Shown: positions 9,424 through 20,600 of the stretch, in pieces
Layout: every line of letters begins with the position of its first letter
Position numbering within the stretch: position 1 is the stretch's first letter
NCBI GenBank assembly: GCA_905221605.1
Contig: CAJNDS010002623.1
Coordinates: 1,069,371-1,133,370 of the forward strand
Reading direction: 5' to 3'
Length of the DNA: 64,000 nucleotides
Origin: Symbiodinium natans
Taxonomy: Eukaryota > Sar > Dinophyceae > Suessiales > Symbiodiniaceae
Made by a program: the position numbers and the translations under genes
Notes under the pieces: model-generated
Database searches by the model: none
What the model was told of the DNA's origin: nothing
What the model saw: the letters and a program-made list of their open reading frames with translations, nothing else

Positions 9424-10939
9424 TCAACGCAGGATCTTCACGTGGTCGCTCTCAAGCGTCTCTCTCGTGATGATGTGGAACGAACTACCAGAGTCAATCA
9501 GCCAGTAAATGCGATCGTCTGAAGGAAAACTAACCACCTGGTTCATGAGCATCATACCAAAGTGATATCCTTCCAGAAACGTCTTGATTGATGACTGTGC
9601 TTTTCCACTACCTTTGGTTGTGGGCTGCGCTGCTGCTTTCGCCGATGTAGACGATGAAGACAATTGCCTCTGGCTGCGTCGTAACGGCCTGGCTCGTCGC
9701 CGCTGCGGCTTTGTCCTTCGGAGGTGCCCAGCAGTCGCGTGCCCAGTGTCCAGTCTTTCCGCAGTTCCGGCAGACATCTGTCTTCTTCGCCTCTCTGCTC
9801 TTGCTCCGAGCTCTGTCTCCTTTTCCGCCTTGGTCACCTTTCCTGTCCTTTTCTTTCGCTTTGCCACCCTTCTGACCCTTTTCTCCTTTCTCGCCTTTGT
9901 TGTCCTTGTTGCCCTTGAAGCCTTTGTTGCTCTTGTCTCTGTCGCCCTTTCCGCCCTTGCCACCCTTGAAGGCATTCGCATACCCGGATGCTCCTTCTCT
10001 CTGGAAGTCCATCACACGAAGCTGCTCGTCGTAAAACTACAAACCAGTTATCAGCTCACCCATGCTCTTCGTTGAGTGATGGAGAAGCAGATATCTCTTG
10101 GTCTTAGAATCCAAGTGCTTCATCAGGCACAAGATTCCCTCTTGTTCTCCGATGAGCAACTCCGGGAAGCGATGCTTCACCTGCGCCTCGAACTTGAGAA
10201 GTTTGGTGGTGTACCACCTAGCGACATCAAGTGTCGCTTGAGGTGCTTTGGCAGCACCAGGCCAAATGCCTGCTCGCGAAGGGCTTGTCCTTCTACTCTG
10301 GAGCGAACGGACAACTCATTGTTCAGCGAACGCCAGAGTTCGTATCGAGCACTTGCTCCCATCTGCTTCACCTCGATGAGATGCACCAAATCCTGCCCAC
10401 ACTGGAACTTGCTCATGGACTGACGAAGCAAAAACTAAAGTTTGGTTGACCGAGCTGCCTTCCCGGCTTCAAGCTTCACTTGCAAAACTTCCACATTGCT
10501 ACTAATCTCCTGCAACTCCGTAGCGTACCAGTCGTAGCAAACAAAGCCAGCTTGTAAGTTTGTCTTTGTAAGCTGTCCAAGATTTCAGCATGTCTACTCG
10601 TCATGGACGCAAGTTCAGCTGAGGCAACTGTGGAATGTAACCCTCTGCTCTCAGAGTCTACTTCCATATCCACAGGGGTCGATGCATTCGCAGATGCTGC
10701 TAAGGGGTCTTGTAGGACTCGTCGACGGTAAAGTTGTAGCTGCTGCAATATGTGCATTGGCAGCATTCGCACTTGCAAGCTGCAATGTCTGCGTCAGCAT
10801 GGCACTCATCTGTTAAAGTTAAGCTGCCTGTTGCAGCATTGCTCTTGTGAACTCCATCTGTTGAGCTACTCCAGGTGCAAAGAGCAACTGCATATTCGGA
10901 ACTTGAAGGGTTTGTACTGCTGTCTAAGGGGGGTGCCAT
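9424..10939 (-). pseudogene. Copia gag-protease relic, frameshifted, lacking pol
   Basis: Read on the minus strand from MAPPLDSST (10939), pieces of a dinoflagellate copia Gag appear in different frames. They include ALREQAFGL (about 10280), a short DVARWYTTKLLKFEAQ segment (about 10220-10170) and a Gly/Lys-rich tract. Next is the CCHC zinc knuckle CRNCGKTGHWARDC (about 9770-9730). The start of the aspartic protease, WLIDSGSSFH, lies near 9500 in another frame. Integrase and RT are absent. At least three frameshifts separate the pieces, so it cannot make a polyprotein. Direct block-B repeats flank it. Confidence 0.8.
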
Positions 10940-10987
10940 CTGGTAGAACTAAGGTCCAAGCGAAGGCAAGTCTTAACTGGTGGCTGA

Positions 10988-11530
10988 CCTAAGAGGTGCT
11001 AGGAACCTACCCCACAGTGTTTCGGAGTAGAAGTTCCATGGCTGAGTGTATTTACCCAAAGTACCTTTGTTTTCTCATGTCTGGCAGACAGTGTTCAAAG
11101 CTGGAGAGCCGTGCTCGCATTGGCTTAAGCCGAGCGAAGCTCGAGTAACTGCTGTGCCACGTGTTTGAACGTGGTAGCGGAGCTTTGTGCTCCAGCATGG
11201 ACACCGTGTTCCTGGGTAAGAGGCCGCGGTGCAGCAGCCTCAGTTCCACAGGGCTTTCTGGTGCAAGGTCACCAAGTGCCCGTGGAAGAAGAGAAAACGT
11301 GGTCTTTGCTAGCACGACCACCTTTACTTCCACGCGGAGTAGACCCAACGCAGTGAACAGCTGCTCTGTGCAGACCTGAACTGGCTTGAGTCACTTCTAG
11401 TTACCAAATACCAGGTCACAAACAGGATACAAGTTCCGACAAACAAGTTTTGAGAAAACAAATTAAAAACGGTTCTTCTAAAAACAAGGTCTGCCTGACA
11501 TGTTCTTATGTCCATACTTTACAGCAGACT
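10988..11530 (-). repeat. LTR-like debris right of the gag relic
   Basis: 10988-11145 repeats 9164-9322 in the same orientation (shared AAGAGGTGCTAGGAACCTAC and GGCAGACAGTGTT). 11363-11530 is an inverted, about 80-85% similar copy of 8951-9155. The mixture of direct and inverted LTR blocks points to nested insertion or rearrangement. Confidence 0.6.
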
Positions 11531-12430
11531 TAGTCCTATTTTCTTTTTAGACCACTGCATTGCAGCAATGGGGCACGTGCCACGCATCCATTGGAAATTG
11601 ATGGAATAACCTTGTTAGTGCCAACAAGGCCAAGTTTGCTGTTTGTAGATCTTGTGTGCCTGGAGAACATAGCGGAAGCTGCTAAAGTGGCTTCATCTTC
11701 GTCGAGTGCTGAAAGCTTGGGTGTTTCACATGCCGCGGAAAGCTTTGCTGTTTTTCGGGTGCTTGCTTGTTGGTTCGGAATTTCATCGATTCCAAGTAAG
11801 AATTAGAACGAAGACCTGCTTACTGTGCTGCTGATGTGGTACAGAAGCCAGCTTCAAAAACTAGAAGACGTTGGCCCGAAGCATTACAATTCAACGTCTA
11901 ACATTCACATTTAAGTTACACAATATTTGCAACCGGAATTCAAGTTCCACGATATTTGCAAGGCGCCCGGAATTCAAGTCACGACATTTGCAAGGTTTCA
12001 AGGCCCCGGAATTCTAGCAAGGTTTCCGCCAATCAAGATTCCCGACAAGGTTACTGCCTTGTCCAATGTGGAAGAGCGTACACTTCAAGTACACTGGAAG
12101 AACACGTGCAAGCGCTCCGCATGGTGCACACAGACAGAATCTGTGCTGTCTGCTGCGGAAGCACGCTTAGCTTTTGCCTTGGATAATGCTCTGACTGGAC
12201 AACTTCGGCAACCTCCAGTTCTAAGCGTGGCTAGCTTGAGCGCTGTTGGGCCCTCTCCGCTTCTTCGCTTCCTCTCTGCTTCTCAATTGCTGTGGAAGGT
12301 TGCATGGTAAATCAACAATTGCAATTCGGTAAAAAGGAATGGTAAAAGAACAAATTCGAAAAAGACTTGAAGTGTTGAACTGGAGTTAAAGCGTTTAAAA
12401 AGATCTTAAGTGAAGCAACGTGTCTAAGGT
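11531..12430. other. No gene recognised; short imperfect tandem repeat
   Basis: Around 11925-12030 a unit containing GGAATTC and ATTTGCAAGG recurs three times, about 35 bp apart. The remaining open frames are short and have no recognisable motif. Confidence 0.4.
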
Positions 12431-12479
12431 AAATTGCTGAATTGCTGCAATGCGCAGAAGGCCGCAGAGGAACCCGCAG

Positions 12480-12680
12480 AGGAGTAAACGGAGCGGAGGG
12501 AGCGGAGGGAGGACGAGGAGGAGAGGGAGAGGTGAAGAAGAAGAGAAGAGAGATAAGGAGAGGAGAAGAGGAAAAGAGGAGGAGAGGAGAGGAGAGAAGA
12601 GGAGGAGAGGAGGAGAGGAGGAGAGAAGGAGAGGAGAGGAGGAGAGGAGGAGGAGGAGAGGAGGAGAGGACCTTGTGTAT
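12480..12680 (+). repeat. Short polypurine (GGAGA)n tract
   Basis: About 200 bp of almost pure G/A, separated from the main polypurine tract by about 230 bp of AT-rich sequence (12685-12915). Confidence 0.9.
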
Positions 12681-12925
12681 TTTTACAACCTTTGATTGAT
12701 GTGTTAATATCCCAATTAAAACTACTTGGCTTTAAGATTTTATTTTTAAGTCTCCTTGATAATATTTTTACACTGTATACAGTATCAATCAAATTAATAG
12801 TATTATGAATCAAATTCATGAATTTATTTAACTTATTATTGTCGAAATTATACGGATTTGTTCTAAACCAAATATAATATTCATACTTCAGTCATAAGAC
12901 TTTATTTTTAGTCTTTTGGTAGCTT

Positions 12926-14112
12926 AGAGAAGAGGAGGAGGAGGAGAGGAGGAGAGGAGGAGAGGAGGAGAGGAGGAGAGGAGAGGAGGAGGAGAGGAGG
13001 AGGAGAGGAGGAGAGGAGGAGAGGAGGAGAGGAGGGAGGAGGAGAGGAGGAGAGGAGGAGAGGAGGAGAGAGGAGAGGAGGAGAGGGAGGAGAGGGAGGA
13101 GAGGGAGGGAGGGAGGAGGAAGGAGGGGAGGGAGGAGGAGGAGGGAAGGAGAGGAGGAGAGGGAGGGGAGGGGGGAGGGGAGAGGGGGAGAGGGAGGAGA
13201 GGGAGAGGGAGGGGGAGGGGGGGGCGGGGAGGGGAGGGGGGGGGGGGGGGGGGGGGGGGAGGAGGGGGGGGAGGAGGGGGAGGAGGGGGGGAGGAGGGGT
13301 GGAGGGGGGGGAGGAGGGGGGAGAGGAGGGGGGGAGGAGGGGGGGGGTGGGGAGGAGCGGGGAGGGGGGAGGGGGGGGGAGGGGGGGGGAAGGGGGGGAG
13401 GGGAGGGGGGAGGGGTGGGAGGGGGGGAGGTGGGGGGAGGGGGGGGGGGGGAGAGGGGGGGAAGGGGGGGGAAGGGGGGGGGGGGGGGAGGTGGGGGGGG
13501 GAGGAGGGGGGGAGGAGGGGGAGGAGGGGGGGAGGAGGAGAGGGGGAGGAGGGGGGAGAGAGGAGGAGGAGGGGGAGAGGAGGGGGAGAGGAGGGGGAGA
13601 GGAGGGGGGAGAGGAGGGGGAGAGGAGGGGGGAGAGGAGGGGGAGAGAGAGGAGGGGAGGAGGAGGGGGAGGAGAGGAGGGGGAGAGGAGGAGAGGGGGA
13701 GGGGGGGGAGAGGGGGGGAGGGGGAGAGAGGGGGAGAGGAGGGGAGAGGGGGGAGGAGGGAGGAGGAGAGAGGAGGGGGGAGAGGAGGGGGAGGAGAGGA
13801 GGGGGAGGAGGAGGGGGGGGAGAGGAGGGGGAGGAGGGGGAGAGGGGGGAGAGAGGAGGGGAGGAGGGGGAGAGGAGGGGGGGAGGAGGGGAGAGGAGGG
13901 GGGGAGGAGGGAGAGGGGGGGAGGGGGGGGAGGAGGGGGGGGAGAGGAGGGGGGGAGGAGGGGGGGAGGGGGAGGAGGGGGGGAGGGGGGAGGGGGGGAG
14001 AGGAGGGAGAGGAGGGGGGAGAGGGGGGGGAGAGGAGGGGGGGAGGAGGGGGGGAGAGGAAGGGGGAGAGGAGGGGGGGAGGAGGGGGAGAGGAGGGGGA
14101 GAGGAGGGGGAG
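12926..14112 (+). repeat. Polypurine tract, left half
   Basis: About 1.2 kb of nearly uninterrupted purines on this strand, from regular GGA/GAGGA repeats at the outer edge to runs of G toward the centre. Long open frames across it (Gly/Arg/Glu on +, Pro/Ser/Leu on -) come from composition only. It resumes at 22157 after the copia element. Confidence 0.95.
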
Positions 14113-14243
14113 TGTTTAGGATTTTCCCGATACAGCATGCCCAGATATTATGTTTTGCAGTTGTTTTAGCTGTTGCTCCCATGTAGCATGTGACTTGAGT
14201 GATTCGAATCTGCAGGCGTCTTTACGGATTCAAAAGTTTTTCA
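14113..14243 (+). mobile_element. 5' LTR (131 bp) of the copia element at 14-22 kb
   Basis: It begins TGTTTAGG and ends TTTTTCA, and matches 22024-22156 except for two substitutions and a 2-nt indel. It is preceded by GGGAG, also found right after the 3' LTR, consistent with a 5-bp target duplication. The short length suits a compact copia LTR. The few differences mean a recent insertion or gene conversion. Confidence 0.9.
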
Positions 14244-14257
14244 TGGTAGCGGAGCCC
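14244..14257 (+). other. Primer binding site
   Basis: TGGTAGCGGAGCCC abuts the LTR's final CA. TGG pairs with a tRNA CCA end, and the pattern resembles the TGGTATCAGAGC initiator-Met site of many copia elements with two changes. The primer tRNA is inferred. Confidence 0.7.
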
Positions 14258-14628
14258 GGGAAACGGGAAAGCCCGAGCTTCGAGACACGTCGTTGGGGTC
14301 TCTAGCATCTTTTGGGTGCGTTCGGGGGCCCAGGCTTTCTGGGGTCCTTTGTAGGAAGTGAGCCGTAGCTTGCGCCATATTGACCTGCCGGCTGGACAGC
14401 CGGCAGAGCAAGAGGGTCCAAATTTCGAACGAGACCTTGGACTGATCGAACAGTTGTTGGCAGAGGACAGCCGGCCGACGTTTAAGAGAGCGTTGCAGTC
14501 TTCGCCATCTGTTATCGATCTGTGTGAAACGCAACCTGCCAAGTTCCAAAGATCCTTAGTGCCCCAGACCGAAGCTGTGGATCTTGAGAGTGAGTGAGAG
14601 ATTCCCGAAGTGCTTGATTGCTGCTGTG

Positions 14629-17600
14629 ATGGCATCGCAAGATGACATAAGCGATCTTGAGGTTGACCCTGGCCAAGGCGTGCACTTGCCCCAAGGTGCA
14701 CAGGCGAGCCAGGCTTCAGCGTCAGCAGCACAGAATCCGTTCAGCCCTGGCAGTCCGCAAGCGCAGGGTATGTATGTGACGCCAGATGATATGATGACCA
14801 TGATGAGACAGATGATGGAGGCGACGACTGCAGCGGCAACCGCTGCACAGGCTGCCCTGAGTGCAGCAACGTCGCAAGGCAATGCAAAGCAGGGAATTGC
14901 AGGCAGTGACATGGCCCGCATTCTCCCGAAACCCGATGTGTTTAAGCCTGCCACGAGAGAGGAAGAGCATGGCATGTGGCTGCAGTGGTTTTGGAGCCTC
15001 AAGCAGTACTTGTGTGCCCTTGATTCTGCTTTTGGAGATGAAATTGCATATCTTGAGCAGCACCCTGATGAAGAGGGTCAAGGGTATAAAAGTCCTGAGG
15101 CAGCCCAACGATCCAAGCAGCTGTTTGCACTCTTGTGCAGCCTTGTGAAGGGCAGGGGCCTGCAGCTGATCCAGCGAGTGCCTGCCCAGTCAGGCTTCGA
15201 GGCCCTGAGGCAGCTCATCCAGCTGTTTCAGCCGACGTCGAGAACGCGATCGCTTGGCATCTTGAGTGCAATCACCAGCATGAACCACTTCAAGGGCAAT
15301 GAGCCATTGTTGCCTCAAGTCTTAGATATGGAACGTATCTTTGAGGAGTATGAACGCAGTAGCGGCAAGAAATTGGACGATGATTTCAAGACCAGTATTT
15401 TTCTTCGTTCAATCACCCAGAGCATGCGCAACCATCTCGCGACAATTCTTACTGAAGATGTCACGTATGATGCCTTGAGGGAAGCCGCCTTGCGTTTTGA
15501 AAGAATGAATGCCAAGTGGGATGCTCGCAATCTGTTTGCAGGAGACAGCCTCTTTGCCAACAGGAGGCAACCTGCAGGGCCTAACGATGGGCCCGTGCCG
15601 ATGGAGGTCGATGCATTGCAGCGCAAGGGTAATCCTAAGGGGTATAAGGGTAAGCCAAAGGGTCCTAAGGGTGGTGGTTCACCTAAGGGTACTAAAGGTC
15701 CCAAGGGAGGAAACCCTAAAGGCCCCAAGTCCGGCAAGCCTAAAGGCAAGGGCAGAGGCGACAAAGGCCAGAAAGGAAACCCCAAAGGTCCTGATGCAGG
15801 CAAAGGTGCCCGACAGAATGTCATCTGTCATGCATGCGGCAAGCGAGGGCATTACAAGAGTGAGTGCTGGCAGAACGTGCAACATGTGCAGGGAGATGAT
15901 GCGAGCACCACTGCCCCCAGCACGGCTGGACCGTCAGCGTCGCAAGTCAGGCCATCTCCTGACACCAGCACAACAATGCGTTCTGTGAACATGGTTCAGA
16001 TCGACATGACGAGTGACTGGTGCGGTGGAAGCATCAATGCACTCACCGCGGACTCTTGTCCCGCTGCCGGGGATGATTTCCTCAAGGTTGTCAAGTCGCT
16101 AGCCCTGATCCCGCACGGGTACCCTAGCCTCCCCAACCTTGTGCCAGTGCAGGAGAGCAACGATCTCGTTGCGATTGCCGAGCCAGAATGCACAGTGTTT
16201 GCTCAGGCGATTGCCGAGCCAGAATGCACAGTGTTTGCCCAGCAGTGCGGTGTTGAGGTCTATGATATGTCAGCAACAGACGGTGATGAAGATTGGACCG
16301 TTTGTGGTGGTGTGCTTCCTGCCACAGCCACTACGGATGCTTGCCTGTGCACTCCTCACTATCCTTCCAGCAACCCTGCTACGTTCTTTGTTCAGACAGT
16401 CCAGAGCACAGCAGGCCAGCAGGGTGGATGCAGGGATATAGAGATAGTGGTTGATTCGGGTTCGGATGCATCCTGTCTGCCACTGTCCTGGGGAGATGTA
16501 GGCATCGAGTGCGCCAACAGCCAGGAGAACTTTAGAGATGCGCAGGGGCACCCGATCACTGGTTCCAAGACCCGCATGGCTGTTCTGCAAATCGGGCAAG
16601 TGCAGTTCAAGGAGAGATGGCTGCTGAGCAGTGTCAGCCGACCATTGTTTTCGGTTGGCAAGTTGATGAAGCAAGGTTGGAACATCATTCATGATGAGCA
16701 CGGCGTGCCTCACTTGATGAATCCCGATGCGTCCTTGCGTGTCCCCATGCGCTACTGCCACAACAGTCTGCACGCGACTGGAATGATTTCCAGCGTGACG
16801 GCGTGTGATGATCGTGGGCCTTCTGTCTTGGCCCTCGAAATTTCTGGTCCGTGGCTTGCGTTGAATGATCGGTTTCAGGAAGTGACATCAGGCGTGTATG
16901 CCAGGCGTGACATGTCCGACTGCCTTCTTGATTGCACTGTCCCTTTGACGCACTTAGGAGTCCAGTTCCGGACTACGCTAAGGCAAGAGGCGAGTGGCTG
17001 GGCTGTTTTCGAACTGAACACGCCGCTGAGCTCACTTGACCTGTCAGAAGCTTCCTTTGTGCCGAGCCGTATCCACAATATCATCACCATCGGATCATGC
17101 AGCAAAATCAACATCGATGAACTGTTTGGGAGAGTGCCGCCAGCCCGGCGAGACCATGTATCGGAAGATGCAGAGTCCGATGCAGGGTTACCAGACGTTC
17201 CGATAGGTGAAGTTGGCAACATAGCGGGACCCGATGACGAAATCCAGGAAGGAGATGAGCTTCCGGGGCAAGAGGCGGAGGAAGTGATGCAGCCGGCCAT
17301 GCGTGCACGTGTGGTTGTGGAAGGGGTTGAGCTTCATGAGGGATGCACCTTGTCCACATTGCGAGCTGCTTGCACGGCATTGGGCATCGGCAAGAGTGGA
17401 GGCAAGGCGACCGTCTTGCAGCGCATCCACAACTTCATGGACCGCCAGAGATTGCTCGAACGACATCAGGTCGAGGATGCAAGAGTCCAATTGCCCCGAG
17501 AGCAAGCACCCGTTTCTGAGCCTACACCTGAGGAAATGCGTCGCCACGCATTGTCGCATATCCCTTTCATGCCTTGGTGCGAGCACTGCATCAAGTTCCA

Positions 17601-20600
17601 AGCCCGTGCTGACCACCATGTCCAAGCAAGACCAGATGTTAGGGCGTGTAGCACATGTTCGTTCGACTTTGCCTTCACTGAGCGTGAAACCGGTCGCCCC
17701 GGTGACAAGTTGATCTGCTTAATCCTCAAGGATTCACACACAGGTGCCACCTGCGCGATCCCTACACCAGCAAAGGGAGGAACAGTGGCGTTCAAGTTCA
17801 TGGTTGCTGAAGTGTGTAAATTCTTGAATTTTTGTGGACATACGGAAATCGCCTTGAGATCAGACGGCGAACCGGCTTGTCTTGCTTTGCAGCAAGGGGT
17901 AAAAGAGTTGAGGTCGCGGATGAAACTTGATACGCATCTTGAACAACTGGAGGCCGCTGACCACCAAGCAAACCCCAGCGAGCAAACCGTGGATCAGCTC
18001 AGGCAGCTCACGGGAACGCTGCTAAGCCAAGTTGAAGCCGAGACTGGCCAAAAGGTCAGCACGATGTCTCCACTCCATGCGTGGGCGTGGAAGCACGCGT
18101 GTTGGCTGCAGATGCGCTACGGGCGCAGTGGATTTGCCAGTCCGTTTGAAGTGATAACAGGGCGCCCGTACAATGGCAAAGTTGTGGGGTTTGGAGAGGT
18201 TGTTTTCGCAAGGATTAAGAGTTCTATCAAGGGCAAAGCCAGATGGATAAAGATGTTGTGGTTGGGAAAGTTGGGGGTATCAGATTTGCATTTTGGAGTC
18301 ACACCTGGAGGTTTCTTGATTTCCAGCAGGAGCGTCAGACGGCTGCCAAAGCAGTACGATGCATCTTTGCTTGAGTCACTGCGTGACATGCCATGGAGTC
18401 AAGCAAGCTTCCTTGCAGGGCAAGTCGGCCAGGCCAGAATGCAGAGAACCCCTGTTCGAGGAGAAGAAGAAGAGGTGCAACAGCCTCTGCCTGAGGTTGT
18501 GTTGCCTGAAAGACCACCACTTCCATATCCCGGTTATGTCCTGCCTGACAATGCACCGCTTGAAGAACTGATTCCTCCACCAGCCATCATCGCTTCAGGC
18601 ACGCCCGAGCCGCCTACACCTGTTCGAACAGATGCCGAGACACCTATCCCTGCGGCTGCCGAGCCTAGCACGCCCATGCTTGTTGATTCCGATGCACCAC
18701 CACCACAGCAGGAGGCCAGTGGAGCTCGCGCTTCTAGTGGTTTAGGGGGTGTTAGTGGTTCTAGTGAGGCGTTGGGTGCTCCTGGTCATGCACCGGAAGC
18801 AAGGCCGCCAGAGGCAGGCGGGGATGGTCAGCCTGAACAGCCAGCACCCAAAAGGGCACGAATCCGGTTGCGCTTAGATGCAGTTCAAGTGGACAAAGAC
18901 GGCAACGAACTACACAATGTCGATGAACAGATTGAACTCTTCGATGAGGCTGCTGAAGGTTTCATGGACTGTGAGGAGTCCGAGGCTTGGGACAACTACG
19001 ACGATGACGCTGGTGCATCACCGAGTGCAGAGATTCCCAGTTGCTTGATCAGACCCTTTTCCCAAACGGAGCCACAATGCAGTCCGGAGGAGTTGCAATA
19101 CATCGACGAAATCGCTGACAACTTTGAGCTGAGCAGACTGACGAACATGCACGTGCTGAGTGAAGTTCAGAGCAAGCTTGAAGATCACAGAGTTTTGTCG
19201 TCGAAGAGTGTGAGATCATGGCGGCCGAAAGTGCTAAACCAGGAGAAAGTTTGGGTTCGCAGAAGCAGATTGGTTGCCAGAGAGTTTGCGTGGTTGGATA
19301 AAGGCAGAAGTGGATTGTTTGCACCGACCACTGCGCAAATCATGTTGCGTGTGGTGCCAGGTCTTTTCATGCGAATGCGCGATCAAAACTGGAGCATGCT
19401 ATCGCTAGATATTGCAGATGTCTTTCTGCAATGTGCTCAGGCACACCCCACGTGCACGAAGGTGGGAAACGGATGGTTCAAGCTCGACCGCATGCTACCC
19501 GGTCAACGTGACGGGAGCGTCACGTGGTTTGCAGATTTCACAGAGGAGATCAAGCGTGCAGTTGGAGCTGAGTTGCTACCCGAGCAACCAGCACTGTTCA
19601 GACTGCCAGAGTCTGAAGGTGGCGGCATGGTGCATGTAGATGACATGATGTGCGCAGGACGCTCAGATAAACTTGAAAAGCTGGAGAATCACCTCAAAAG
19701 CAAGTTTAAAGTGTCATCGGAGTGGATCCGAAACGTCGGGGACTGCGTCAGTTTTCTTAAAAGAACACACCGCCTGGTGAGTGAAGACCTCTTGGTCATC
19801 GAGCCAAACGTGAAGTATGTGGAGAAGCTGATGCAGGTCACCGGCCTTGCCGCTGCAAAGGAAAGGTACAAGGCGACTCCTTTTCCTACAGGTCCAATGC
19901 CTACAGACCGCGTGCCCGATCCTGAGCTTGATGCCTCCAGTGCATCAAAGTATCGCACCGCGGTGGGCATCCTGATGTACGTTGCTTCAGACCTTCCCGC
20001 TTGCCAGTTTGGGATTCGTTTCCTGTCAACCTATGCCCACTGCCCAACAGAGGGATCCTGGAAGCTACTGAGGCACCTGACCGCGTACATCAACAGCCAC
20101 GAGAGTCATGTCGTGGGACTTGCCAAGCCGATTGTTGGAAAGGGTATCATTCGGGATTGTTCAGACAATTTGCATACCCTTTTGTCGATCCTTGAATGCT
20201 TCTCTGACGCCGACTGGTCTGGCAACCGCCAGACCAGAAAATCAGTGAGCGCCGCTGTGGTGTTGTGGGACTCCATGACCATATATAGCCACTCGAAGAC
20301 TCAAAAGAACATCAGTCTTTCCTCGGCGGAATCAGAATATCACTCGATGATATCCGCCATAGCTGACAGCATCCTCTTGAAAGCGTGCATCACCTTCGTT
20401 GCACCGCATCCACCTCTTGAGATCACTGCCTTCTGTGATAACAGTGCGGCCAGGACGCTTGCCTGCCGTCAAGGCGTCGGTCGCATGCGGCATGTCAGTG
20501 GAAAGCTGCTTTGGCTTCAGCAGAAGACCAAGGAAGGAGAAGTGGTTGTTCGACCCGTGCCTACGGCGGACAACGTTTCAGACCTCGGTACTAAAGCGCT

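Noticed and set aside
12926-14186. Open frames of 230-420 codons on both strands in the left purine tract
   Set aside because: They consist only of Gly/Arg/Glu or Pro/Ser/Leu, as any G/A tract lacking stops would give.
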